A stretch of DNA of 50,863 bases from an uncultured Prevotella sp. (GTDB taxonomy: Bacteria > Bacteroidota > Bacteroidia > Bacteroidales > Bacteroidaceae), in contig CALUIJ010000031.1 of NCBI GenBank assembly GCA_944320675.1, positions 1 to 50,863 on the forward strand, given 5' to 3'. This document shows positions 18,667 through 25,970 of the stretch, in pieces; positions within the stretch are counted from its first letter, which is position 1, and every line of letters starts with the position of its first letter. The translations under genes and the position numbers were made by a program. Under the pieces are notes generated by a model. That model did no database searches. It had not been told where the DNA came from and worked only from the letters and a program-made list of their open reading frames with translations.

Positions 18667-18695
18667 CGCCGTCCTCCTCTTAAGGAGAGGAAGAC
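18667..18695 (-). repeat. Right inverted repeat (IRR) of the invertible segment
   Basis: The exact 29-bp reverse complement of 17392-17420. It lies 34 nt downstream of the -7 box of the outward promoter and 71 nt from the stop codon of the tyrosine recombinase gene. Confidence 0.88.
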
Positions 18696-18766
18696 TCTTA
18701 TACAATGCAAATGTATATCAAAAAAAAGAACCAGCCAAACAAAAACTTACAAAAAACGATAAAAAG

Positions 18767-19699
18767 TCATACATTCTGCAACGAGCTGAGCACCTTGCGG
18801 TTGGCGGCCATCACGACGTCGGAACTCAGCGAGGCGAGATATATGCCCGTCACGGCGGGACTGCTGTGGCCCATGGCCTCGCAGATTACCGTCACGCTGA
18901 CGCCGCTCCACTTGGCGAGCGAGGCCCACGTGTGGCGCGCCACGTAGGACGTGAGCCGCGAGTCGAGGCCGAGACGGTCGCTGATGCGCGCAAGGCGCTT
19001 GTTGTGCATGCGCAGGGCGGTGTCGTAATTGACGGCGCGGCCCGCTGAGGGGTCGTAAAGTATGGGGAATACGTACGGGCAGGCGTCGTCGGACACAAGA
19101 TACTTGTCGATAATGAGGCGCGCGCAGGGCTGCAGGGCCACGACGAGCAGGCGCGACGTCTTGCGGCGGCGGTAGGCCACCTCGCCCCCGGCTATCTGCG
19201 ACTTCGTGAGACAGGCTATGTCGACAAAGGCCATGCCCTGCATGTAGAGGCTGAAAAGGAACATGTCGCGCGAGAACTCGAGGCCGCGGTCGCCGCCGAA
19301 GTCGGCATTGATGAGCCGGCGCACCACATCGCCGCGGACGGCGCGCTTGGGCGTGCCGTCGAGCCCGGTGAACACCTTGCGCACGGGACGGCGGTCGACG
19401 GCGACGAGGCCTGAGTCGACCCCGTGGTTGTAAGCGGCCCTGACTACGCGCAAGTAGAGCGAAAGAGTGTTGCGCCGCAAGCCGGCCTGCTGAAGATAGT
19501 CCTGGAAATCCCTAACCAACGCCGCGGAGACGTCGGACAGGGAGACATCGCGCCCGCCAAGGAAAAGAATGAGATGGCGCAAGGCGCAAGAGTAATTGCG
19601 GGCGGTCTTAACCTTTCCCAAAGTCTTGAAATGCTCGACACGGGCTTCAAGCAACGTGAAGAGTCCGTCTGGTTTGAACTTTGTTTCCATATTTGCCAA
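18767..19699 (-). CDS. Tyrosine recombinase, probable invertase of the adjacent fimbrial switch
   Basis: A protein of 310 residues with a SAM-like core-binding domain (about 10-105) and a catalytic domain (about 120-305). It lacks the extra N-terminal arm-binding domain of the 403-residue recombinase at 45532. Visible active-site pieces: YRRRKTSRLLVV (beta-hairpin Lys), YVARHTWASL (Arg-His box), MGHSS (second His) and the nucleophile Tyr in GIYLASL. In the box I region it reads YMQGMAFVD where the second recombinase reads YTRGMSFVD. Box I is known to vary in Bacteroidetes recombinases. The short, arm-less architecture and the position next to a 29-bp inverted repeat fit an invertase for phase variation rather than a phage or transposon integrase. 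Start chosen at the first ATG (19699); METKF at 19690 is an alternative. Confidence 0.88.
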   Translation of the reverse strand: MANMETKFKPDGLFTLLEARVEHFKTLGKVKTARNYSCALRHLILFLGGRDVSLSDVSAALVRDFQDYLQQAGLRRNTLSLYLRVVRAAYNHGVDSGLVAVDRRPVRKVFTGLDGTPKRAVRGDVVRRLINADFGGDRGLEFSRDMFLFSLYMQGMAFVDIACLTKSQIAGGEVAYRRRKTSRLLVVALQPCARLIIDKYLVSDDACPYVFPILYDPSAGRAVNYDTALRMHNKRLARISDRLGLDSRLTSYVARHTWASLAKWSGVSVTVICEAMGHSSPAVTGIYLASLSSDVVMAANRKVLSSLQNV

Positions 19700-19705
19700 T
19701 GTTTT

Positions 19706-19786
19706 AACCCAAATCGGCCATCAGAACGTAACACTTGAAGAAATGACTGCTCCACACACTCTTCGACCTGATGGCCGATTTGGGTT
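19706..19786. repeat. 19-bp perfect inverted repeat upstream of the recombinase gene
   Basis: AACCCAAATCGGCCATCAG at 19706-19724 and its exact complement at 19768-19786, separated by 43 nt. It starts 6 bp upstream of the recombinase ATG. It could be an operator or an mRNA stem-loop controlling the recombinase, or a very small second invertible unit. A 43-bp spacer is short for inversion, so regulation is the better guess. It is unrelated in sequence to the 29-bp repeat. Confidence 0.7.
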
Positions 19787-19923
19787 CAGACGAACATCCG
19801 CAAACCGCCAAACGCCACGGAAACGGCGCCGCACAGTGAGGACGCCCGCCTATCCGCCCGGCCATGGCAACGGCCGACGGCACAAAACCCGCACACGGAC
19901 GCCGCACAACCCGGCGCAAGGGC

Positions 19924-19962
19924 ACAAAAAAACTGTAGCCTGCACGAAGCACGACTACAGCG
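19924..19962 (-). terminator. Probable intrinsic terminator of rpsT
   Basis: On the minus strand CTGTAG ... CTACAG arms, with an inner TGC/GCA, fold and are followed by a run of seven T (complement of 19925-19931). It lies about 33 nt beyond the rpsT stop. Confidence 0.55.
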
Positions 19963-19994
19963 AAAAATAATGTCTCTTATTTATAATTTATACT

Positions 19995-20249
19995 TTATCC
20001 AAGCTTGCTGATATGGCAGGACAGACTCGACTTAAGGTTGGCGGCCTTGTTCTTGTGGATGAGGTTGGTCTTTGCCAACTTGTCAAGCATCTTCTGAACG
20101 CTCGGATAGAGCTTCAAAGCCTCTTCCTTATCGGTAATGGCACGCAACTTGCGCACTGCATTACGCATGGTCTTTGCATAATATCTGTTGTGCAATGTCC
20201 TCTTCTTGTCCTGACGGATTCTCTTAATTGATGATTTGTGATTTGCCAT
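19995..20249 (-). CDS. rpsT: 30S ribosomal protein S20
   Basis: A protein of 84 residues, very basic, opening [17 protein letters not shown] and containing NAVRKLRA and [14 protein letters not shown], the conserved pattern of bS20. This primary 16S rRNA binder acts early in 30S assembly. It lies 36 nt downstream of tRNA-Glu on the same strand, and both can be served by the promoter at 20379-20410. Confidence 0.97.
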   Translation of the reverse strand: MANHKSSIKRIRQDKKRTLHNRYYAKTMRNAVRKLRAITDKEEALKLYPSVQKMLDKLAKTNLIHKNKAANLKSSLSCHISKLG

Positions 20250-20285
20250 CTTTGTTTGATTCCTTATTCCTTGTTGTTTTTATTG

Positions 20286-20357
20286 TAGTCCCTAGGAGAG
20301 TCGAACTCCTCTTTAGAGAATGAAAATCTCTCGTCCTAGCCGATAGACGAAGGGACC
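20286..20357 (-). tRNA. tRNA-Glu (UUC anticodon)
   Basis: The minus strand folds as a cloverleaf. Acceptor GGTCCCT pairs with AGGGACT (one G-U) and the discriminator is A. The anticodon loop TTTTCAT gives TTC. The T arm has GGAGTTCGACTCTCC. A canonical -33/-7 promoter lies 22 nt upstream. rpsT follows directly. Confidence 0.95.
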
Positions 20358-20378
20358 GTGTGATGTTTTAAAGCGGTG

Positions 20379-20410
20379 CAAAGGTAGGTGTTTTATTTGA
20401 ATCCTCCAAA
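20379..20410 (-). promoter_or_regulatory. Promoter of tRNA-Glu/rpsT
   Basis: Minus-strand TTTG (20407-20410), a 20-nt spacer and TACCTTTG (20379-20386), an exact match to the Bacteroidetes consensus. Confidence 0.8.
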
Positions 20411-20450
20411 CATTTTTCAAGATTTTTCATGACGAACGGCCAAAAATGTG

Positions 20451-20458
20451 TATTTTTG
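20451..20458 (+). promoter_or_regulatory. -7 element upstream of recO
   Basis: TATTTTTG matches TAnnTTTG, 29 nt before the recO ATG. The expected -33 position holds only T-rich sequence without a clear TTTG. Confidence 0.55.
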
Positions 20459-20486
20459 CACGTCGAATGGCCATTTTAAGCAAAAA

Positions 20487-21209
20487 ATGCTCATAAAAAC
20501 AAAGGCGATAGTGCTTCACTCGTTCAGGTACGGCGAATCGAAAATAATAGTAGACATGCTGACCGAGGAACTGGGACGGACGGCGTGCATAGCCACGGCC
20601 GGCAAGTCGGCCCGGGGCGGGATGAAGCGACAATACTTCCAACCGCTTACGATAATAGAGGCCGTGGCCGAGACGCGCCGACAAGGGCTGATGCCGCTGA
20701 AGGAGGCAAGGGTGGCCGCGGCCTACGCGTCGATACCGTTCGACCCGGTGAAACTGCCGGTGGCGCTGTTCCTGGCCGAGTTCATCGGCAACGCCACACG
20801 CAAGGCAACGGCCGACAAGCCGGCCTTCGCCTACATAGAGAACAGCCTGAGGTGGCTGGACGCAAGCAGGAGCGGCACGGCCAACTTCCACATAGTGTTC
20901 ATGATGAGGATGACGCGCTTCCTGGGATTCCACCCCAACACCGACGGATACGAGGAAGGATGCTGGTTCGACCTGCGCTCGGCGTGCTTCCGCCCCACCG
21001 CCCCACTGCACAACGACCGGCTGGCGCCCGACGAGGCCCGTAAGGTGGTCCTGATGCTGAGGATGAACTTCGCCACGATGCACCTTTTCAAGATGACACG
21101 TGCCGAACGCAACCGCATGACCGACATTATAATAAGGTATTACGAACTGCACGTGCCCGACTTCAAGGAAATGAAGTCGCTCGATGTGGTGAAGGAGGTG
21201 TTCGACTGA
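20487..21209 (+). CDS. recO: DNA repair protein RecO
   Basis: A protein of 240 residues from the ATG at 20487. The frame extends 13 codons further up, but that part overlaps the promoter. The N-terminus MLIKTKAIVLHSFRYGESKI and the following LGRTACIATAGKSARGGMKR are the RecO OB-fold pattern, and the rest is the helical C-terminal domain. RecO works with RecR and RecF to load RecA on gapped DNA and anneals SSB-coated strands. Bacteroidetes RecO lacks obvious zinc Cys clusters, and none is seen here. Single gene, facing the tRNA/rpsT unit divergently. Confidence 0.93.
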   Translation: MLIKTKAIVLHSFRYGESKIIVDMLTEELGRTACIATAGKSARGGMKRQYFQPLTIIEAVAETRRQGLMPLKEARVAAAYASIPFDPVKLPVALFLAEFIGNATRKATADKPAFAYIENSLRWLDASRSGTANFHIVFMMRMTRFLGFHPNTDGYEEGCWFDLRSACFRPTAPLHNDRLAPDEARKVVLMLRMNFATMHLFKMTRAERNRMTDIIIRYYELHVPDFKEMKSLDVVKEVFD

Positions 21210-21221
21210 GGAAAGACCAAC

Positions 21222-21281
21222 GTGCAGGGTTTTCATCTACATAGTTGTCAATAACTCAACCCGAACATCCAAAAGAGGAAT
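21222..21281 (-). pseudogene. Remnant of the 3' end of a second AAA ATPase gene
   Basis: On the minus strand this stretch aligns base by base with the 3' end of the intact ATPase gene and its trailer (21898-21960). TTATTCCT...TTGAGTTATTGACAAC here corresponds to TCATTCCG...TTGAATTACTGACAAA there, and both are followed by an ATG-TAGATGAAAA trailer. The remnant has a 1-nt insertion and many substitutions, then breaks off at about 21284, where the long tRNA-Asn-containing repeat begins. It shows that the ATPase-tRNA unit was once present twice. Confidence 0.75.
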
Positions 21282-21440
21282 AACAATAGTCAAGCATACA
21301 TTTGCACCGGCACAAACTTTTGATATTTCATTCGGATTATATACATTTTCTTGCCGTTATCGCATAAAATCAGCCAACAAACAGCGTTTTGCCGTAGTCC
21401 AACAAAGTTCCGCCGCCCGACAAACCTTACGAAAGCGCAC

Positions 21441-21482
21441 AAAAGAAAAGTGCCAACTACTTGTTTTACAAGTAATCGGCAC
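21441..21482 (-). terminator. Intrinsic terminator of tRNA-Asn copy 1
   Basis: GTGCCAACTACTTG (21450-21463) pairs with CAAGTAATCGGCAC (21469-21482). On the minus strand the hairpin is followed by a T-rich run (TTTTCTTTT). Confidence 0.75.
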
Positions 21483-21495
21483 TCGTTTCATACAG

Positions 21496-21569
21496 CGCTT
21501 CAAGATGGGCTTGAACCAACGACCCCCTGATTAACAGTCAGGTGCTCTAACCAACTGAGCTATTGAAGC
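21496..21569 (-). tRNA. tRNA-Asn (GUU anticodon), copy 1
   Basis: A minus-strand cloverleaf with acceptor GCTTCAA/TTGAAGC, discriminator G, D arm TAGCTCAGTTGGTTAGAGCA, anticodon loop CTGTTAA (GTT) and T arm GTTGGTTCAAGCCCAT. Identical to the copy at 23439-23512. Confidence 0.95.
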
Positions 21570-21921
21570 AAAGTGCTATCTGTCAACAAGTTAATGAACA
21601 CTACGTGAGGATTTGCCTTCCCTTATCAGTCAACAATAAGTCAACATCCATCCTCTTTGCAAATATACTAAATTCCAACAAAAGCACAATGCAACTCTTC
21701 TATTTTATGATTATTTAATCATAGAAAACCGAAGGCAAACTGAACAATAAACTATCTGCTCAGGCGGCGCAAGCCTACAACTAACGAAAGAAAAAGAAAG
21801 ATGCAGCTTTTTTCCATTAAATCAGGGTAGATACTTATATATGCAGCATATTTGGAGAAAAAATCCTGCATTCTGTTTTCTATGAATTGAGCAAAGTGCA
21901 GGATTTTCATCTACATATTTG

Positions 21922-23091
21922 TCAGTAATTCAATCCGAAAGCCCACAGCGGAATGACATTTGCATATCCACTCTCAATGTCGTCCTTCACGATGTAGCCC
22001 TCATCGGCGTTTTCTATCTGCTTCTGCCCTTTCTTCCTTCCTCCTATTTCAAACACCTTTCCGTTAATCTCGAAGTCGGAAATGGCGGAGCTTGTCACGT
22101 CGTTCATCACTCTCGTTTGGTTCATAAAGAATGTCTCCCTAATGTTGCCGATGTCTCCACGCTCAGGGGCTAAGGCATATATCAAATTCGTGTTGTCAAG
22201 ATAAAGTTTCTCAACCTTTCCCAAGCCACGGATTCCCCCGGTCGAATCGCGAAGCTGTGTTATCATTCCCGCGCGCTCCATATAGAAAAGGTAGTTTGCA
22301 ATGTCATTCCTGCTTATCCCCGTAGCCTCTGCCAGCCTTTGCATCACAGGCTTGAACGGAACGCTCTTTGCCACTACCATCAGGAGGCTTTTCAGTTTTT
22401 TACCCAAAGACACGTTAGCCTGCAAATGCGTAGGTATGTCAACTTCCATCGTCTGGTTGATGACTTGGAGCAGCTCCATTTCAAACTCCTCATCGCGCCC
22501 GAAAGGATAATAACCCCTGCGAAGATAGTCTTTGAACAAAGGCAAAGGATGCTTTACGTCATCCAGCACGGCCTTATGGCTCAATATCTCGTCAAGACAG
22601 AACAGCGGCGCGTCAATGCCGTGGAACAATTTAAGATACTCACGGAACGAAAGCCCTTGCATCTCGTAAATCGGGAACCTGCGGCTCAAGTCGGCCATTC
22701 CTTTATATATGTCGAGGATTGACGAGCCTGAAATGACTATCTGCAACTCGTCATAGCTGTCATAAATCTGCTTCACCTCCCTCGACCAGCCTTCGTATTT
22801 GTGTATTTCGTCGATAAACAAGTGTTTCCCTCCCATCTTGACAAAGTAGTCAGCCAAGTCTACAAGGCTGTGTTCCGAGAAATAAAGATGGTCGGCCGAT
22901 ACATACAGCGTATCCGTCACATCCAAGTTGAGCTTGATATGCTGCAAAATCATCGTCGATTTACCAACACCTCTCGGCCCGACAATGCCGAACGCCCTGC
23001 CATCCCATTTTATCCTGTCGTACTTGTATCTGAGGAAGTCAGTAGGAGTGCTTTTCAGCTTCCTGTTAAAAAACTCATATAGCTGTTCCAT
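21922..23091 (-). CDS. AAA-family ATPase with winged-helix-like C-terminal part
   Basis: A protein of 389 residues. Walker A is GPRGVGKST at 38-46 and Walker B is HLFIDEIHKYEGW at about 89-101. The sensor-like VISGSSILDI is at about 117-126. LQGLSFREY-type sequence (MQGLSFREYLKLF) follows, as in the widespread family of prokaryotic ATPases often paired with a C-terminal nuclease-like region. The C-terminus includes DFEINGKVFEIGGRKKGQKQ, close to the D...E-x-G-x-K nuclease-like motif of those proteins. A TATATTTG -7 lies just upstream (minus, near 23120). It is accessory DNA: it sits between two tRNA-Asn copies in a tandem duplication, and a decayed second copy exists. Its biological role is unknown; a selfish or defence-related function is a guess. 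Confidence 0.85.
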   Translation of the reverse strand: MEQLYEFFNRKLKSTPTDFLRYKYDRIKWDGRAFGIVGPRGVGKSTMILQHIKLNLDVTDTLYVSADHLYFSEHSLVDLADYFVKMGGKHLFIDEIHKYEGWSREVKQIYDSYDELQIVISGSSILDIYKGMADLSRRFPIYEMQGLSFREYLKLFHGIDAPLFCLDEILSHKAVLDDVKHPLPLFKDYLRRGYYPFGRDEEFEMELLQVINQTMEVDIPTHLQANVSLGKKLKSLLMVVAKSVPFKPVMQRLAEATGISRNDIANYLFYMERAGMITQLRDSTGGIRGLGKVEKLYLDNTNLIYALAPERGDIGNIRETFFMNQTRVMNDVTSSAISDFEINGKVFEIGGRKKGQKQIENADEGYIVKDDIESGYANVIPLWAFGLNY

Positions 23092-23383
23092 CCGAATTTT
23101 GCATTAATTACCAGCGCAAATATAATAAAATTGCACGAAACAAATGCAATATCTCAAAACAACAGCACTAAAATGATGCAAAATTATCAGGACTAAGACA
23201 AAATCACTCGTCAATATTTGATTTTGAAATAGTCAAGCATACATTTGCACCGGCACAAACTTTTGATATTTCATTCGGATTATATACATTTTCTTGCCGT
23301 TATCGCATAAAATCAGCCAACAAACAGCGTTTTGCCGTAGTCCTACCAAGTTCCGCCGCCCGACAAACCTTACGAAAGCGCAC

Positions 23384-23425
23384 AAAAGAAAAGTGCCAAC
23401 TACTTGTTTCCTAAGTAATTGGCAC
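23384..23425 (-). terminator. Intrinsic terminator of tRNA-Asn copy 2
   Basis: GTGCCAACTACTT pairs with AAGTAATTGGCAC. The loop differs from copy 1 but the stem is kept, and a T-rich run follows on the minus strand. Confidence 0.72.
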
Positions 23426-23438
23426 TCGTTTCATACAG

Positions 23439-23512
23439 CGCTTCAAGATGGGCTTGAACCAACGACCCCCTGATTAACAGTCAGGTGCTCTAACCAACTG
23501 AGCTATTGAAGC
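23439..23512 (-). tRNA. tRNA-Asn (GUU anticodon), copy 2
   Basis: The same 74-nt sequence as 21496-21569, with a full consensus promoter 30 nt upstream. This is probably the original locus. Confidence 0.95.
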
Positions 23513-23542
23513 AGTGTGTTGCATTGTTTCTCAAATGCGATG

Positions 23543-23574
23543 CAAAGGTAACACGTTTTTCTGAAACTTCCAAA
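23543..23574 (-). promoter_or_regulatory. Promoter of tRNA-Asn copy 2
   Basis: Minus-strand TTTG (23571-23574), 20 nt, TACCTTTG (23543-23550). The match is as good as the tRNA-Glu promoter. Confidence 0.8.
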
Positions 23575-23655
23575 TTTTTTTGCCAAAAAATTGAATTTTC
23601 GAATAAATTTCGATAATTTTCGGGGGAAACACGGTGTTTTACGCTCATAAAAGCA

Positions 23656-23663
23656 TATCTTTG
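23656..23663 (+). promoter_or_regulatory. -7 element upstream of the S41 protease gene
   Basis: TATCTTTG, 30 nt before the ATG at 23694. A T-rich GTTTTAC lies near the -33 position. Confidence 0.6.
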
Positions 23664-23693
23664 CATCACCAAGGGAACAATATACATTAAGAA

Positions 23694-25433
23694 ATGAAAA
23701 TAAGGATTCTGCAGCTGATTGCGCTGCTAATGTTGCCATTTGCGCCGGCAATGGCGCAAGAGGACAAAGACCACGCTTTCAACGTGGCGAAGAACATGCA
23801 AGTGTTCAACGAGATTTACAACTACCTCGACCTGATGTACGTCGACACGCTCGACGCCGACGAGACCGTCGGGACGGCGATAAATTCGATGTTGCGTTCG
23901 CTCGACCCCTATACCGTATATTACCCGGAAAGCGAAGTCAAAAACCTGCGCACGCTCATCACCGGGAGATACGTCGGCATCGGCGCCGTGATACGCTACA
24001 ACCAAAAACTCAAGCGCGTGGTAATCGACGAGCCTTACGCAGGCAACCCGGCGGCGGAAGTAGGCCTGAAGAAGGGCGACATAATAATAAGCATCGACGA
24101 CTCGACGATGACCGACAAGGACGTAAGCTATGTAAGCTCCCACCTGCGCGGCGACGCCGGCACGACGTTCGTCCTGAAGATAAAACGCCCTTCAACGGGA
24201 AAGGAAATGGACTTCAAGATAACGCGCCGCTCGGTGGAAATGCCCTCGATACCTTTTTACGGCATAAACAAGGACGGCATCGGATACCTTAACCTGACAG
24301 GCTTCACGGAAGGGTGCGCGAAAGAAGTAAGGCGCGCCTTCGTCGAAATGAGGCACCAGGGGATGAGAGGTTTCGTGCTCGACCTGCGCGGCAACGGCGG
24401 AGGCTCGCTCAGCGAAGCCGTGAACATAGTGAACATGTTCGTGCCGAAAGGGATAACCCTCGTCAAGACGCGCGGCAAGCTGAAACGCGCCAACAACGAC
24501 TACGTTACACAGGTCGAGCCGATCGACTCCGTAATGCCCGTGGTGGTGCTTGTCAACGGCGAAAGCGCCAGCGCGAGCGAAATAACCAGCGGCAGCCTGC
24601 AAGATCTCGACCGGGCCGTAATCCTCGGCACGCGCACTTACGGCAAGGGACTTGTGCAGCAAACGATAGACTTGTCGTACAACGGACGGCTGAAGCTTAC
24701 GGCCGGGAAATACTACATACCAAGCGGCCGCTGCATACAGGCGATAAACTACCGCCACGCCCGCGGTGGATATACGGAGCACATACCTGACAGCCTGACG
24801 AAGGTGTTCCGCACAGCCGGCGGACGCGAAGTGCGCGACGGCGGCGGCATAAAGCCCGACATCGTGGTGCGTCCCGACTCGCTGCCGAACATAGCCTATT
24901 ACCTGACGGTAACGGGACTCGACTCAACAGAGGTGCTTCTTGATTATGAAGTAGACTACATAGCCAAGCATCCGGAAATAGCCCCCGCAGCCGACTTCGA
25001 AATATCAGACGCCGACTATGAGGACTTCAAGCAAAGGGTGATTGAAAGCGGATTCACATACGACCCGGAAAGCGAACGCGCCCTGAAGTCGTTGAAAAGG
25101 ATAGTGCAGTTCGAGGGGTATTACGACGACGCGAAAACGGAATTTGAGAATCTCGAAAAGAAACTGAAGCACAACATCGCCCGCGACCTCGACATGAACC
25201 GCGACGTGCTGAAACAAATTATCTCGAGCGACATCGTAGCCGCATATTATTTCCAGAAAGGAGCAGTGGAAAACAGCCTAAGGCACGACAAACAGGTGAA
25301 AGCGGCGTTCGACCTCATAAACAACCCCGAGAAATACAAGTCGGTGCTCGACGGCACATACAAGCCTGCCGACGACAACGGGGACAACGGGGACGACGGA
25401 GAATACGACGACGAAGAATACGGCGAGGAATAA
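23694..25433 (+). CDS. S41-family C-terminal processing peptidase (CtpA/Prc type)
   Basis: A protein of 579 residues. The signal peptide is LLMLPFAPAMAQ. A PDZ domain lies at about 85-170 (GNPAAEVGLKKGDIIISID). The S41 core lies at about 195-370, with GFVLDLRGNGGGSL, the catalytic Ser region NGESASASEI (288-297) and the catalytic Lys in TYGKGLVQ (about 317). The remaining ~180 residues form a helical C-terminal extension ending in a very acidic Asp/Glu/Gly tail. These periplasmic serine proteases cut the C-termini of envelope proteins. Single gene with its own promoter. Confidence 0.93.
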   Translation: MKIRILQLIALLMLPFAPAMAQEDKDHAFNVAKNMQVFNEIYNYLDLMYVDTLDADETVGTAINSMLRSLDPYTVYYPESEVKNLRTLITGRYVGIGAVIRYNQKLKRVVIDEPYAGNPAAEVGLKKGDIIISIDDSTMTDKDVSYVSSHLRGDAGTTFVLKIKRPSTGKEMDFKITRRSVEMPSIPFYGINKDGIGYLNLTGFTEGCAKEVRRAFVEMRHQGMRGFVLDLRGNGGGSLSEAVNIVNMFVPKGITLVKTRGKLKRANNDYVTQVEPIDSVMPVVVLVNGESASASEITSGSLQDLDRAVILGTRTYGKGLVQQTIDLSYNGRLKLTAGKYYIPSGRCIQAINYRHARGGYTEHIPDSLTKVFRTAGGREVRDGGGIKPDIVVRPDSLPNIAYYLTVTGLDSTEVLLDYEVDYIAKHPEIAPAADFEISDADYEDFKQRVIESGFTYDPESERALKSLKRIVQFEGYYDDAKTEFENLEKKLKHNIARDLDMNRDVLKQIISSDIVAAYYFQKGAVENSLRHDKQVKAAFDLINNPEKYKSVLDGTYKPADDNGDNGDDGEYDDEEYGEE

Positions 25434-25529
25434 ATAAAGGCGACAACGGCAGGACGGCAGCAGGCATGACCGGCGCCCCACCCCGCCGCCACCGACAACC
25501 TTAATATAAATAAAGAAAGGAACAAGATT

Positions 25530-25907
25530 ATGACAAACAGGAAAGAAGTTTACCGCTGCAACGTATGCGGGAACATCGTAGAAGTATTGCACGCGGGAGA
25601 AGGCACGCTGACTTGCTGCGGCCAGCCCATGCAGCTGTTAACCGAAAACAGCGTTGACGCAGCCAAAGAGAAGCACGTACCCGTAATCGAAAAAATCGAA
25701 GGCGGATATAAAGTAAAAGTAGGCGACGTTGAGCATCCGATGCTCGAAAACCATTACATAGAATGGATTGAGCTGGTAGAAGGCGGAAAGACGCAGCGCA
25801 AGTACCTCAACCCGGGAGAGAAGCCCGAAGCCGTGTTCATGACCGACGCCGAGGAGGTCTACGCCCGCGAGTATTGCAACCTGCACGGACAATGGCGCTC
25901 AAAATAA
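25530..25907 (+). CDS. Desulfoferrodoxin (superoxide reductase)
   Basis: A protein of 125 residues. Center I is the desulforedoxin-type iron site with Cys10, Cys13, Cys29 and Cys30 (CNVCG, CCG). Center II has His49 (KHVPV), His69 (EHPMLENH), His75, Cys116 and His119 (CNLHG), the His4-Cys site that reduces superoxide to hydrogen peroxide. All ligands are present, so it is predicted active. It protects anaerobes during oxygen exposure. Single gene, followed by a bidirectional terminator. Confidence 0.96.
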   Translation: MTNRKEVYRCNVCGNIVEVLHAGEGTLTCCGQPMQLLTENSVDAAKEKHVPVIEKIEGGYKVKVGDVEHPMLENHYIEWIELVEGGKTQRKYLNPGEKPEAVFMTDAEEVYAREYCNLHGQWRSK

Positions 25908-25928
25908 GCCCATACCTCTTTGATTAAC

Positions 25929-25970
25929 GTGAATCCGGCAAGTGCGGTGTCCGCCCTTCGCCGGATTCAC
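25929..25970. terminator. Bidirectional terminator between dfx and the DUF2851 gene
   Basis: GTGAATCCGGC (25929-25939) pairs perfectly with GCCGGATTCAC (25960-25970). A T-rich run (TTCATTTTTA) follows on the plus strand. The right arm overlaps the stop codon of the convergent minus-strand gene. Confidence 0.75.

Larger units (their letters stand above)
21285..21570. repeat. 286-bp direct repeat, copy 1 (contains tRNA-Asn)
   Basis: Nearly identical to 23228-23513: the same length, with only a few substitutions, clustered near 21403-21407 and in the terminator loop. It carries tRNA-Asn and its downstream terminator. The 21571-21890 stretch after it is AT-rich and gene-free, with a TATATTTG (minus, 21660-21667) about 90 nt upstream of the tRNA as a possible -7. 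Confidence 0.9.
23228..23513. repeat. 286-bp direct repeat, copy 2 (contains tRNA-Asn)
   Basis: Partner of 21285-21570. The two copies bracket the intact ATPase gene. The left boundary here is reached through the ATPase upstream region, whereas in copy 1 it abuts the truncated ATPase 3' end. Confidence 0.9.

Noticed and set aside
18705-18947. 80-codon plus-strand ORF just beyond the right inverted repeat
   Set aside because: It overlaps the recombinase gene antisense for most of its length; only the first Lys/Asn-rich codons are unique.
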